Source of the DNA: Kitasatospora cineracea
GTDB lineage: Bacteria > Actinomycetota > Actinomycetes > Streptomycetales > Streptomycetaceae
Assembly (NCBI RefSeq): GCF_003751605.1
Contig: NZ_RJVJ01000001.1
Span: forward strand, 4,154,001-4,218,000
DNA length: 64,000 bases
Direction of reading: 5' to 3'
Part shown: in pieces, positions 54,659 through 63,680 of the stretch
Position numbering within the stretch: the first letter of the stretch is position 1
Layout of the letters: each line of letters opens with the position of its first letter
Program-made: the position numbers and the translations under genes
The notes under the pieces: model-generated
The model's input: the letters and a program-made list of their open reading frames with translations, nothing else
Database searches by the model: none
Told to the model about the DNA's origin: nothing

Positions 54659-56251
54659 CTACTGCTGGACGTGGAGGGTGATCGGGTTGGTGAGGGCGGC
54701 CATCGGGCCCCAGGGCAGGTCGGGGCCCATGGCGTTGCCCTTGCCGGGGGTGCCGTCCGCCCTGGGGTGGCGGACCTCGGCGCGGACGTAGGCGGCGAGG
54801 GAGGCGGTGGTGCGCCAGCGGACGGTGGCGGGGCCGGTGGCGGGGAGGGTCTCCTGGTGGAGCTGGCCCTCGTCGGTGAGCAGCCGGGCGGTGCCGCCGG
54901 GGACGCCGGAGACGGTGAGTTCGACGTCCACGGGGGCGTCGGCGGGGACGGTGAGGCGTTCGCCGATGCCGGCCCGGCGGCCGTGGCCGGTGGCGGTGAA
55001 CTCCAGCCCGACGGCGGCGGATTCGGCGATCCAGCTGCGTCCGGCGCGCAGGCCGTCGAGGACCGCGGGGCGGCTGAGGTCGTCGGCGAGGACGACGTTG
55101 TGCGGGCTGCCGATCGGCTGCGGGGCGCTGTGGGCGTCGCTGTTGCCCAGCGCGGGCAGCCAGTCGCGGCCCTCGCGCAGGGCGGCGGCGAGGCCCGCGT
55201 CCCAGGTGTCGACGGCGGACTCGTCGTCGTACGTCCAGGGGCCGTTCCACACCTCGACGGCGTCGGCGTCCTGGTAGCCGAACTTCCACTGGCAGGCCAC
55301 GTACGGGCAGTAGGGGTGGGCGGGGACGACCAGGCCGCCGCTGCGGCGGACCTGGCGGGCGAAGCGGGGGAACCGTCCGTCGCGGGAGCGGTAGCGCCAG
55401 TCGACGAACTCGCCGGGGTCGAGGCCGAGCGCCAGCCAGTGGCCGTTGCGGGTGGTGACCTCCTCGCCGGTGATCACCAGCAGGTCGTCCCCGGCCAGCG
55501 GGCCCCAGACGCCGTGCGCGGAGGTGGTGTTGTGGTCGGTGGAGACGATGAAGTCCAGCCCGGCGGCCCGGGCCCCGGCCGCGACCTCCTCGGGCAGGCG
55601 GCGGCCGTCGGAGTGCACGGTGTGCAGGTGGCAGTCCCCCCGGTACCAGGCGCGGCCCCGGCCGCGGGCCCGCTCGGCCGGGTAGTGCGGGGTGAAGGCC
55701 GGGCCCGGGCGGCCGAACCGGAAGGTGACCTGCACGGTGTAGGCCAGGCCCTGCGGGGCGACCTGGTACGGGCCGAGCACCACGTGCCAGGTGCCCGGGT
55801 TGACCGGGCCGGGCAGGTAGCCGGGGGTGGCGGCGCCCGCGGAGAGCGCGAAGGAGTCGCGGAAACCGCCGGACCAGCCGCGGAAGCCCCGGCCGCCGAG
55901 TTCGGTGCCGCGCTCGTCGAAGATGCCGATGTCGCAGGAGTTGCCCGGGGTGCCGGCCGGGACGGCGGGCCGGTCGTAGCTGTAGGACACCGCGATCTCC
56001 CGCACGCCGGACGGGACTTCCACCGGGAGGTGGACGAAGTCGGCCGCGCCGGTGGGCAGTCGGCCGGTCAGGGTGACGGTCCGGTCGGCGGGGAGGGGAG
56101 CGGGGGCGGGGGCACCGGCACCGGTGACGGGGGAGGCGGCCGCGGCGGGGGTCGGGGCGGCCAGGCCGGCGGTGGCGGTCGCGGCGCCGGTGGCGAGGCC
56201 GGTGCGCAGCAGGGCGCGGCGGCCGGGCAGGGCGGACGGGTCGGTGGGCAT
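54659..56251 (-). CDS. Tat-exported CehA/McbA-type PHP metallohydrolase
   Basis: 530 residues. A Tat-like signal (PGRRALLRTGLATGAATATAGL with twin Arg) is followed by a beta domain (about 50-195). A PHP metal domain starts with the DCHLHTVHSDG motif, STDHNT and VPAHPYC, and ends with LGNSDAHS, all metal ligands of the CehA/McbA family. A C-terminal beta domain follows. These enzymes cleave phosphoesters or carbamates outside the cell. ATG 56251 has GGAGG 4 nt upstream. Its promoter region contains the hexamer repeat at 56280. Confidence 0.87.
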   Translation of the reverse strand: MPTDPSALPGRRALLRTGLATGAATATAGLAAPTPAAAASPVTGAGAPAPAPLPADRTVTLTGRLPTGAADFVHLPVEVPSGVREIAVSYSYDRPAVPAGTPGNSCDIGIFDERGTELGGRGFRGWSGGFRDSFALSAGAATPGYLPGPVNPGTWHVVLGPYQVAPQGLAYTVQVTFRFGRPGPAFTPHYPAERARGRGRAWYRGDCHLHTVHSDGRRLPEEVAAGARAAGLDFIVSTDHNTTSAHGVWGPLAGDDLLVITGEEVTTRNGHWLALGLDPGEFVDWRYRSRDGRFPRFARQVRRSGGLVVPAHPYCPYVACQWKFGYQDADAVEVWNGPWTYDDESAVDTWDAGLAAALREGRDWLPALGNSDAHSAPQPIGSPHNVVLADDLSRPAVLDGLRAGRSWIAESAAVGLEFTATGHGRRAGIGERLTVPADAPVDVELTVSGVPGGTARLLTDEGQLHQETLPATGPATVRWRTTASLAAYVRAEVRHPRADGTPGKGNAMGPDLPWGPMAALTNPITLHVQQ

Positions 56252-56279
56252 CGGGCCTCCGGTCGGTGGGCGCGGGCGG

Positions 56280-56333
<54 letters not shown>

Positions 56334-56633
56334 TCACCGGGCGTCCCTACCCGGCGGGGTGAACCGGGGGTGAGGCCGGGGTGAGTCGGGGCCCACGGTG
56401 CTGCGGAGGATGCGTGAACGAGGGGTGGGGGAATATGCGCCTAGCAGTTTCGCCCGGTCGTGGCCGAAGGTTTGCCGGGACTACCGCTCGTCCGGGTGAA
56501 TCCGGGGCGCGGCGCTACTCCGGGGGCGCGTGGTGCGACAAGCCTATGAGCCGGGCGCGGCGCGGTCCGGACCGCGCCGGCGGATTCCGGAAACGGCCCT
56601 CCAGCAGGGCAACTCTCCTGGGGGAAAAGAATT
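56334..56633. other. Non-coding region upstream of the conservon
   Basis: About 300 bp beyond the microsatellite with no protein or RNA recognised. The last 60 bp contain the only A-rich run (GGGGAAAAGAATTC) before the palindrome at 56634. Confidence 0.4.
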
Positions 56634-56648
56634 CTGACGGACCGTCAG
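56634..56648. promoter_or_regulatory. Palindromic operator candidate before cvnA
   Basis: CTGACGGACCGTCAG is a perfect 15-nt palindrome of the TGACGG-N-CCGTCA type often bound by TetR-family regulators. A TATGCT -10-like element follows about 25 nt later (near 56674). Confidence 0.5.
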
Positions 56649-56734
56649 AGCCTCGGCGCAGCGGCTATGCTGCTTCGCGCCCGGGCCCCGCCGCACCGCC
56701 CGGCCCCGCCCACACCCCCGTCCCCTCCGAGCGT

Positions 56735-58525
56735 ATGAGGATGCTGATGCTTCGAGCTGGATCGTCACCAGGCGGACCGTCGTCAGGAGGGCGGCTGCCC
56801 GCGGCCGTGCTCGTCTGCCTGCTGCCCGCGGCGGTGATCGGCGCGGCCGTCGGCCTCGCCGTCGCGGCGGCCCCCGGCGCGGCCACCTCGGGGATCGTCT
56901 GGTGCGGCCTGGTGGGCGCCGCGGCCGTGGCGTTGGCGGGCTACGAGGCGGTGCGCCGGGGCCGCGCACTGGAACTGGCCCGCGAGGAGGCCGCCCGGCA
57001 GGACGCCGAGCAGCGGCACCGGCTGGCCCGCCAGCAGGCCGGCATGCTCGAACTCGCCCGCACCGAACTCCCGCAGGCCGTCGCCCGGATGCAGGGCGGC
57101 GAGTTCATCACCGACGTGCTCCGCTCCTACGAGCAGCAGCACGTCAACAACGCCGGCGACGAGTTCCACGACTTCCGCTACGCCGTGCTGCGCGCCGTCC
57201 TCGACGCCGTCGACAACGAGGAGGCGATGCGCGAGTCCGCGCAGCGCGCCTTCGTCAACATCGCCCGCCGGGTGCAGGCCATCGTCCACCGCCAGGCCAT
57301 CGACCTGCGCAAGATGGAGGACCGGCACGGCGACGACCCCGCGGTCTTCGACGACCTGCTGCTGCTCGACCACGGCAACGCGCTGATCGGCCGCCTCGCC
57401 GACTCCATCGCCGTGCTCGGCGGCGCCCGGCCCGGCCGCCAGTGGAACAACCCCGTCCCGCTGTACAGCGTGCTGCGCGGCGGCATCTCCCGGATCCTCG
57501 ACTTCCGCCGGGTCGAACTGCACCCGGTCTCCGAGGTCGCCGTGGTCGGCCCCGCCGTCGAACCGCTGATCCACGCGCTCGCCGAACTCCTCGACAACGC
57601 CACCCGCTACTCGCCGCCGCAGACCAACGTCCACCTCACCGCCGTCGAGGTGCAGACCGGCATCGCCATCGAGATCGAGGACGGCGGCCTCAGCCTCGGC
57701 GAGGAGGGCCGGGCCCGGGCCGAACGGATGCTGGCCGAGGCCGAGTCCGGCATCGACCTCAACGGCCTCGGCGAGGCGCCCCGGCTCGGCCTGGCCGTGG
57801 TCGGCCGGCTCGCCCGCGCCTACGGCTTCCAGGTCTCGCTGCGCCCGTCCGCGTACGGCGGCGTGCGCGCGGTGCTGATCGTCCCGCAGACGTACATCAC
57901 CACCGCGCCCGCGCCCAGCCGCGCCCACGGCATCGGCCGGATCGCCACCACCACCCCGCTGGCCTTCCCCGCGCACCAGGCCCAGGGCCCGGCCGACACC
58001 GAGCCCTACCCGATGGTGGCCGGCGCCGAGTTCGCGGACACCGCGCCCCGCCCGCACCCCGCCGCCGCGACCCACACCCCCGCCGGGGGCTTCGCGGCCA
58101 CCGCGGCCTTCCCGGCCGCGTCCTCCGTCGCGGCCGCCCCCACCGGGACGTTCCCGCGCGCCGTGCCCGCACCCGCGGCCGCCGCCGACCCGTACCAGGA
58201 CGACGTCCCGCTGGTGCTCGAACGCACCGCGAACGGGCTGCCCCAGCGCCGCCGCCACGCCACCCCGTCCCGCTTCGGCGCGGCCCGCCCCCCGCAGCAG
58301 GACCGGGCCCCGGCCGCGGCGCCGCCGCTACAGGCCGCCCCGGCGCCGCGGACACCCGCATCCGCACCCGCATCCACACCCGCACCCGCATCCGCCCCCG
58401 AGCCGGTCCAGCCCGGCCTGTGGCTGGCCGCCTTCACCGACGGCGTCAACGGCACCGCGCCGTCCGCCGGGCCGGGCGGCGACAGCCGAGCCAGTGACGA
58501 AGCAGCAGGGAAAGGCGACAAGTGA
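56735..58525 (+). CDS. cvnA: Conservon sensor: histidine-kinase-like ATP-binding membrane protein CvnA
   Basis: 596 residues. Two membrane helices (about 25-75: AAVLVCLLPAAVIGAAVGLA and IVWCGLVGAAAVALAGY), a coiled coil, then a helical domain with GDEFHDFRYAVLRAVLDAVDNEEAMRESAQRAFVNIARR. The ATPase domain follows with LIHALAELLDNATRYSPP (N box) and RLGLAVVGRLA. No H box with a conserved phospho-histidine is evident, as in other CvnA proteins. The C-terminal 200 residues are Ala/Pro-rich and disordered. Three possible ATG starts (56735, 56741, 56747); the first is used. Conservons act as membrane switches with a small GTPase. Confidence 0.88.
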   Translation: MRMLMLRAGSSPGGPSSGGRLPAAVLVCLLPAAVIGAAVGLAVAAAPGAATSGIVWCGLVGAAAVALAGYEAVRRGRALELAREEAARQDAEQRHRLARQQAGMLELARTELPQAVARMQGGEFITDVLRSYEQQHVNNAGDEFHDFRYAVLRAVLDAVDNEEAMRESAQRAFVNIARRVQAIVHRQAIDLRKMEDRHGDDPAVFDDLLLLDHGNALIGRLADSIAVLGGARPGRQWNNPVPLYSVLRGGISRILDFRRVELHPVSEVAVVGPAVEPLIHALAELLDNATRYSPPQTNVHLTAVEVQTGIAIEIEDGGLSLGEEGRARAERMLAEAESGIDLNGLGEAPRLGLAVVGRLARAYGFQVSLRPSAYGGVRAVLIVPQTYITTAPAPSRAHGIGRIATTTPLAFPAHQAQGPADTEPYPMVAGAEFADTAPRPHPAAATHTPAGGFAATAAFPAASSVAAAPTGTFPRAVPAPAAAADPYQDDVPLVLERTANGLPQRRRHATPSRFGAARPPQQDRAPAAAPPLQAAPAPRTPASAPASTPAPASAPEPVQPGLWLAAFTDGVNGTAPSAGPGGDSRASDEAAGKGDK

Positions 58526-58929
58526 TTCAGCAACGGACCAACATGGACTGGATGCTCAAGGACCTCGCGGAGACCGTTCCGTGCATCAGGCACGTCATCG
58601 TGCTGTCCGCCGACGGCCTGCGGCTGGCCCAGCACGGCACCGACCCCGACACCGCGGACCGGCTGGCCGCCGCCTGCGCCGGACTGCAGAGCCTGGCCAA
58701 CGCGGTCGGCCACGAGTTCCCGCACGGCGACGGGCGGATGAGGCTGGTGGTGATCGAGGTCGGCGGCGGGTTCTTCTACCTGATGGCGGCCGGCTCCCGG
58801 GCCTACCTGGCGGTCCTCGCCGACGAGGGCGTGGACGCCGGACTGGTCGGCCAGCGGATGCGCGACCTGGTCGCCCGGATCGGCGAGCACCTGACCACGC
58901 CGGTCCGCGGCAGCGAGCAGATCGCGTGA
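58522..58929 (+). CDS. cvnB: Conservon roadblock/LC7 protein CvnB
   Basis: 135 residues, one roadblock/LC7 domain: MDWMLKDLAETVPCIRHVIVLSADGLRLA, LAAACAGLQSLANAVG, RLVVIEVGGGFFYLMAAG. Such proteins regulate small GTPases, here CvnD. The GTG at 58522 overlaps the cvnA stop as GTGA, so it is coupled. Confidence 0.93.
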   Translation: MIQQRTNMDWMLKDLAETVPCIRHVIVLSADGLRLAQHGTDPDTADRLAAACAGLQSLANAVGHEFPHGDGRMRLVVIEVGGGFFYLMAAGSRAYLAVLADEGVDAGLVGQRMRDLVARIGEHLTTPVRGSEQIA

Positions 58930-59174
58930 CTCGCACCGCCGACCCGACGGGCCGCCGGACCGCGTTACGGCCGCGGCGCCGGGCCGCCGGGGCCCGAGCG
59001 GACGACCGGGCCGGGGCGGGCAGTGCAGGCCGTGCGGGCGCGCCGAGCGTCGGGCGCGGGCCCGGCCCCGGGGCCGGATCGGGGTCCGGCCCCGGGCCCG
59101 GCAGCGCGGCAGCAACGACCGGAACACCGCCGGCGCGCCGACCGGCCGCCGGCCACACCGAGGTGCGGGGATGA
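58926..59174 (+). CDS. Small coupled ORF between cvnB and cvnC (82 residues)
   Basis: 82 codons, starting with the GTG that overlaps the cvnB stop (GTGA) and ending in a TGA that overlaps the cvnC start (ATGA). The product is Arg/Ala then Gly/Pro-rich (GPGPGAGSGSGPGPG), probably disordered. In the conservons I know, cvnB is followed directly by cvnC, so this looks like an addition. The precise phasing at both ends favours translation; no family is recognised. Confidence 0.5.
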   Translation: MTRTADPTGRRTALRPRRRAAGARADDRAGAGSAGRAGAPSVGRGPGPGAGSGSGPGPGSAAATTGTPPARRPAAGHTEVRG

Positions 59175-59524
59175 GCAACCAGGACTGGGCGGACGCCAAC
59201 CCGGAGCGGCTCTACGTGATCAGCGGGGGGCGCGACCGCAAGTCCGCCACCGCCGGGTTCGACCTGGTCACGCTGGTCGTCGCCCGCGCCCGCCCCGAAC
59301 CCACCATGCAGCCCGAGCACGCCGCGATCCTGCGGATCTGCTCCTCCCCGCTGTCGGTCGCCGAGATCTCCGCCTACCTGCGGCTGCCGAACAGCCTGGT
59401 CACCGTCCTGCTGGCGGACCTGCTCGCCGAACGCCGGATCGAGGTCCGCGCCCCGATCCCCCCGGCCGCCCTTCCCGACCTTTCCCTGCTGGAGGCAGTG
59501 ATCCATGGACTTCAACGGCTCTGA
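59171..59524 (+). CDS. cvnC: Conservon DUF742 protein CvnC
   Basis: 117 residues, DUF742: PERLYVISGGRD near the start, FDLVTLVVARARPEPTMQPEHAAILRIC and the winged-helix-like SVAEISAYLRLPNSLVTVLLADLLAE. It links CvnB and CvnD in the conservon complex. The ATG overlaps the preceding stop by ATGA, and the end overlaps cvnD by 20 nt. Confidence 0.92.
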   Translation: MSNQDWADANPERLYVISGGRDRKSATAGFDLVTLVVARARPEPTMQPEHAAILRICSSPLSVAEISAYLRLPNSLVTVLLADLLAERRIEVRAPIPPAALPDLSLLEAVIHGLQRL

Positions 59525-60140
59525 GCCGCGCGGGCCGCGCGAGGCCGAGCTGCTCCCGGCCACCGTGGCCACCGCCGTCAAGGTCGTCATCGTCGGCGGC
59601 TTCGGGGTCGGCAAGACCACCCTGGTCGGCGCGGTCAGCGAGATCCGCCCGCTGACCACCGAGGAGACCATGACCGAGGCCGGCGTCGGCATCGACGACC
59701 TGGCCGGGGTGGAGCGCAAGAACTCCACCACGGTGGCGATGGACTTCGGCCGGATCACCATCAGCGACGAACTGGTGCTGTACGTCTTCGGCACGCCCGG
59801 CCAGGAGCGCTTCTGGTTCCTGTGGAACGGCCTGTTCGAGGGCGCGCTGGGCGCGGTCGTGCTGGTCGACACCCGGCGGCTGGAGGTCTCCTTCGACGTG
59901 CTGGGCCGGCTGGAGGACCGCGGGGTGCCGTTCGTGGTGGCGCTCAACGCCTTCCCCGAGTCGCCCGGCTACCCCGTCGAGGAACTGCGCGCCGCGCTCG
60001 ACCTGCCGCACCACGTGCCGATCGTCCAGTGCGACGCCCGCTCCCGGGAGTCCAGCCGGGACGTGCTGATGGCCCTGATGCGCTACCTGTACGACCTCGC
60101 CGCCCGGCCCGCCGCGGCCACCGCCCAGCCGGTCGGCTGA
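59505..60140 (+). CDS. cvnD: Conservon small GTP-binding protein CvnD
   Basis: 211 residues. P-loop GGFGVGKTT (from Gly31), switch II FGTPGQERFWFLW and the base-specificity region ALNAFPES, which replaces NKxD with N-A-F. This is the MglA-like ATP/GTP-binding class of conservons. It should cycle between nucleotide states at the membrane under CvnA/B control. The ATG at 59505 is inside the end of cvnC. Confidence 0.93.
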   Translation: MDFNGSEPRGPREAELLPATVATAVKVVIVGGFGVGKTTLVGAVSEIRPLTTEETMTEAGVGIDDLAGVERKNSTTVAMDFGRITISDELVLYVFGTPGQERFWFLWNGLFEGALGAVVLVDTRRLEVSFDVLGRLEDRGVPFVVALNAFPESPGYPVEELRAALDLPHHVPIVQCDARSRESSRDVLMALMRYLYDLAARPAAATAQPVG

Positions 60141-60235
60141 CCCTCCCGGCCGGCCCTCCCCGGCCGATCGCCGGGCCGGCCCCCGCCGTCCGCCGGCCGC
60201 ACCCCCCTTCTCGATCCTCCCCCCGGAGTTACCCC

Positions 60236-61732
60236 GTGACGTACCAAGAGCACGCGCACCAGGGCGCGCCCGTCCCGCCGCCCGGCTGTCCCGCCCACCG
60301 CGCCGGCGGGGGGCCGCAGGGCGACGGACTGCTGCGGCTGTTCGGCCCCGAGGCCGAGGCCGACCCGGCCGGCTTCTACGAGAAGCTGCGCGCCGAGCAC
60401 GGCGAGGTCGCGCCGATCCTGCTGCACGGCGACCTGCCGGCCTGGCTGGTGCTCGGCTACTCGGCGAACCTGACCGCGATGCGCACCCCGTCCCGGTTCT
60501 CCCGCGACTCCCGGCGCTGGACCGAGTTCCAGCAGGGCCGGGTCGCCCCCGACTCCCCGGTGCTGCCGGTGATCGCCTGGCAGCCGACCTGCTCCTTCGT
60601 CGACGGCGAGGAGCACCGCCGGCTGCGCACCGCCGTCACCGACGGCCTGAACCGCTTCGACCGACGCGGCATGCGGCGCTACGTCACCCGGTTCTCCGAC
60701 CAGCTGATCGCCGAGTTCGGCGACAGCGGCCGGGTCGACCTGGTCTCCCAGTTCGCCGAGCACCTGCCGATGCTGGTGATGACCCAGCTCCTCGGCATGC
60801 CCGAGGAGTACGGTCCGCGGCTGGTCGAGGCCGCCCGCGACCTGGTCAAGGGCACCGAGACGGCCGTCGCCAGCAACGAGTACGTGGTCGAGTCGCTGCG
60901 CCGCACCGTGGAGCGCAAGCGCAACGAACCCGGCCAGGACCTGATCACCTGGCTGATCGAGCACCCGTCCGGGCTCAGCCAGGACGAGGTGCTGGAACAC
61001 CTGCGCTCGGTGCTGCTGGCCGCCAACGAGACCACCATCAACCTGATCTCCGAGACGCTGAAGATGGTGCTCACCGACAGCCGCTTCCGCGCCCACCTGT
61101 CGGGCGGGCAGATGACCCTGCCGGACGCCCTCGACCAGGTGCTGTGGGACTCCCCGCCGTTCATGCTGGTGCCCGGCCGCTGGGCGACCGGCGACACCGA
61201 GCTCGGCGGGCAGGCCATCAAGGCCGGCGACATGCTGCTGCTCGGCGTCGCGGCGGGCAACGCCGACCCGGCGGTCCGGCCCGACCTGGACACCCCGCTG
61301 TTCGGCAACCGCTCGCACCTGGCGTTCGGCAGCGGCCCGCACGAGTGCCCCGGCCAGGAGATCGGCCGGGCGATCGCCGAGTCCGGCATCGACATCCTGC
61401 TCACCCGGCTGCCCGACCTCCAACTCTCGGTCGAGGAGGACCGGTTGGTCTGGCGGGGCGGCTGGATGTCCCGCCACCTGACCGAGCTGCCGGCCCGCTT
61501 CACCCCGCGGGCCGCCCTCCGGCCGCAGCCGCCGGCCGGCCCGGTCCCCTCCTCGGCCGCGCCGTCGACCCCGCTGGTGCCCGGCCCGCGACCGGTCGCC
61601 GCGACCCCGCTGCGGACGCCCGCAGCCGGGCCCGCGCCCGTGCCGGCGCCGCCGCTGCCGCCCGCGCCGCCGGTGGTGCCCCAGCAGCGGCGCGGCTGGT
61701 GGAGCGCGCTGCTGGCCCGGCTGCGCGGCTGA
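60236..61732 (+). CDS. cvnE: Conservon cytochrome P450 (CYP157-like)
   Basis: 498 residues. The haem cysteine is in FGSGPHECPGQ (Cys371), the I-helix is LLAANETTINLI. In the K-helix the normally invariant ExxR is replaced by DQVLW (Asp300-Trp304), the known trait of the CYP157 family carried by conservons. After about residue 430 there is a Pro/Ala-rich tail of about 60 residues ending RGWWSALLARLRG, a likely membrane-binding helix. GTG 60236 follows GGAG. Catalytic activity of CYP157 proteins is uncertain. Probably the same transcript as cvnA-D. Confidence 0.92.
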   Translation: MTYQEHAHQGAPVPPPGCPAHRAGGGPQGDGLLRLFGPEAEADPAGFYEKLRAEHGEVAPILLHGDLPAWLVLGYSANLTAMRTPSRFSRDSRRWTEFQQGRVAPDSPVLPVIAWQPTCSFVDGEEHRRLRTAVTDGLNRFDRRGMRRYVTRFSDQLIAEFGDSGRVDLVSQFAEHLPMLVMTQLLGMPEEYGPRLVEAARDLVKGTETAVASNEYVVESLRRTVERKRNEPGQDLITWLIEHPSGLSQDEVLEHLRSVLLAANETTINLISETLKMVLTDSRFRAHLSGGQMTLPDALDQVLWDSPPFMLVPGRWATGDTELGGQAIKAGDMLLLGVAAGNADPAVRPDLDTPLFGNRSHLAFGSGPHECPGQEIGRAIAESGIDILLTRLPDLQLSVEEDRLVWRGGWMSRHLTELPARFTPRAALRPQPPAGPVPSSAAPSTPLVPGPRPVAATPLRTPAAGPAPVPAPPLPPAPPVVPQQRRGWWSALLARLRG

Positions 61733-61742
61733 CGGGCCGGGC

Positions 61743-61763
61743 GGGGCCGGCGGGCCCGGCCCC
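61743..61763. terminator. Hairpin after cvnE
   Basis: GGGGCCGG and CCGGCCCC form an 8-bp stem with a 5-nt loop, between the convergent cvnE and amidotransferase genes. Confidence 0.6.
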
Positions 61764-61772
61764 GGCCCCGGT

Positions 61773-62510
61773 TCACCCGAGGTCTCCCCGGGCCGACCGG
61801 GCCGACCGGACCGCGGCGCGGGCGAAGGCGCGGACGAACGGGTGCGGGCCCTCGTGCTCCGGCGTCAGCTCCGGCTGGAACAGGGTGGCCAGGTAGAACG
61901 GGTGGCCGGGCAGCTCGGCCACCCGGACCTCGCCGTCCGCGTCGTGCCCGGTGAACCGCATCCCGTGCGCGTGCAGCACCCGGAGGTAGCCGGGGGCCAG
62001 CGTGTAGCCGCAGTTGTAGCGGGCGGTGGCCCGCTCCGCGCCGAGCAGCCGGTGCGCGGCCGAACCCGGGGAGAGCCGGATCCCGCCCTCCTGCCGGTAC
62101 AGCGAGCAGGACAGCGGGACGATCACCAACTCCTCGGCCCCGGGCTGCTGTTCGGCGTGCGCCGCACCGCCGATGCCGCACGCGTGCCGGGCGAACTCCA
62201 GCATCGCGTGCTGGAACCCGCCGCACGTCCCCAGGAACGGCACCCCCCGCTCCCGGGCGGTGCGGGCCGCCGTCACCGCCCCGGCCTCGCTGCGGTACGG
62301 GCTGCCCGGCACCAGCCAGATCCCGTCGAACCCCGCGAGTTCTCCGGCGTCGACCTCCTCCGTCCCCACCCAGTACGGCTCGACCGCGAGCCCGTCGGTG
62401 TCCAGCAGTGCCGCCAGCATCGGCGGCCCCTGCCGGTGCGCCGGAACGTGCGGGGAGCGGTCGCCGACCAGGGCGACCCGGGCCGTGTGCGTGCGGTGTC
62501 CGGTGTCCAT
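61773..62510 (-). CDS. Glutamine-amidotransferase-like protein (CTP synthase C-terminal type)
   Basis: 245 residues, class I amidotransferase fold related to the C-terminal domain of CTP synthase: WLVPGSPYRS, the nucleophile elbow FLGTCGGFQHA (Cys96), and the final histidine/glutamate in HPFYLATLFQPE. No synthetase domain is present, so it probably acts alone, perhaps on a gamma-glutamyl compound. The start at 62510 has AGGA 9 nt upstream. Divergent from the LysR gene, a common arrangement of target and regulator. Confidence 0.85.
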   Translation of the reverse strand: MDTGHRTHTARVALVGDRSPHVPAHRQGPPMLAALLDTDGLAVEPYWVGTEEVDAGELAGFDGIWLVPGSPYRSEAGAVTAARTARERGVPFLGTCGGFQHAMLEFARHACGIGGAAHAEQQPGAEELVIVPLSCSLYRQEGGIRLSPGSAAHRLLGAERATARYNCGYTLAPGYLRVLHAHGMRFTGHDADGEVRVAELPGHPFYLATLFQPELTPEHEGPHPFVRAFARAAVRSARSARGDLG

Positions 62511-62616
62511 GACCGGCCATCCTGGCCGGGGCCGGGCCGGCCGGTCCAACACGCGTTCCTGCTGGCCCATCAGCACCGCTGATCGGCCCGGCCGGCGGGG
62601 CGCGCACACTGGGGGC

Positions 62617-63501
62617 GTGGATTCGCACCTGCTCAGGACGCTCGTCACGGTCGCCCGGCTCGGCTCGTTCTCCGCGGCCGCCCTCGAACTCGGCTACACC
62701 CAGTCCGCGGTGTCGCAGCAGATCGCCGCGCTGGAGGCCGAGTTGGGCGCGCCGCTGCTGCACCGGCGGCCGGTCGGGCCGACCGGGGCCGGGGAGCGGA
62801 TGGTCGAGCACGCCCGGCTGCTGCTGGAGCGGATGGACGCGGCCCGGGCCGACGTGCGGCGGCTCTCCGTCCCCGATCGTCCCCAACTCCTGGTCGCGGT
62901 CTCCCCGTTGGCGATGGACCCGGCCGTCGCCCAGGCCCTCGCCAAGGTCCGGCAGAACGACCCCCGGCTGCGGGTCCGGGTCCGGGTGCTGCCCCGGCGG
63001 GCGGTGGCCGCCGAGGTCGCGGCGGGCGGCTGCGCGGTCGGCGTCACCGACGGCTACACCGCGCCCGGCGGGCCGCTGGCCCTCGGCGACCTCGGGCCGG
63101 TCCGGCAGGCCGGGCTGGGGGAGGAGCCCTGCGCGGTGCTCTGCCCGGCCGGACACCCGCTGCACCGGCGGACCGGCGTCGACCTCGGTCAACTCGCCGA
63201 CGCGGGCTGGCTCGACGCACCCGCCGTCGCCGCCCCGCTGGCCGACCTGCGGACCGCGACCGGCGGCGGCGCGTTCCCGGCCGTCGCCGACTACGAGGGC
63301 CTCGACGCGGCCGCCCTGCTCGCCCTGGCCGTCGCGGGCCACGGCCTCGCGGTGCTGCCCCGGGCCCTGGCCGCGAGCGCCGGCGCGACCGCCCTCCCGG
63401 TCCGCGCACCCCGGCTGGCGCACCGCCGGGAGGTGCTGTTCGCCCCGGTGCTGGACGCCCCGGCCCGGGCGTTCGTGGACGCGCTGCCGCGCGGGGCGTG
63501 A
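62617..63501 (+). CDS. LysR-family transcriptional regulator
   Basis: 294 residues. The N-terminal winged helix-turn-helix is LLRTLVTVARLGSFSAAALELGYTQSAVSQQIAALEAELG. The C-terminal effector domain begins about residue 88 with LLVAVSPLAMDP. It likely controls the divergent amidotransferase gene and itself, 106 nt away. The GTG at 62617 has only GGGGG before it and a CACACT element 8 nt upstream, so translation may be leaderless. Confidence 0.9.
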   Translation: MDSHLLRTLVTVARLGSFSAAALELGYTQSAVSQQIAALEAELGAPLLHRRPVGPTGAGERMVEHARLLLERMDAARADVRRLSVPDRPQLLVAVSPLAMDPAVAQALAKVRQNDPRLRVRVRVLPRRAVAAEVAAGGCAVGVTDGYTAPGGPLALGDLGPVRQAGLGEEPCAVLCPAGHPLHRRTGVDLGQLADAGWLDAPAVAAPLADLRTATGGGAFPAVADYEGLDAAALLALAVAGHGLAVLPRALAASAGATALPVRAPRLAHRREVLFAPVLDAPARAFVDALPRGA

Positions 63502-63529
63502 GGGGGCGTGGTGGGTCCGGGCAGGCGAG

Positions 63530-63560
63530 GGCCCCCGGCCCGGGGTGCGGGTCGGGGGCC
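63530..63560. terminator. Hairpin after the LysR gene
   Basis: GGCCCCCG (63530-63537) pairs with CGGGGGCC (63553-63560) around a 15-nt loop, about 30 nt beyond the stop. A CCCCC-ACA-GGGGG hairpin at 63595-63606 could serve the convergent gene. Confidence 0.5.
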
Positions 63561-63680
63561 TGGTGCGGGTGCCGGTGGCCGGGCCGGGGCCCTCCCCCAC
63601 AGGGGGCCCGTCGGGTCGGTCAGCGGTGTCGCGGGGTGCCTGGCGGCCGGTGACCGGTGCCTGGTGGCCGGTGGCCGGTG

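Noticed and set aside
63595..63606. CCCCC-ACA-GGGGG as an independent strong terminator
   Set aside because: The stem is only 5 bp; it is mentioned with the neighbouring hairpin instead.
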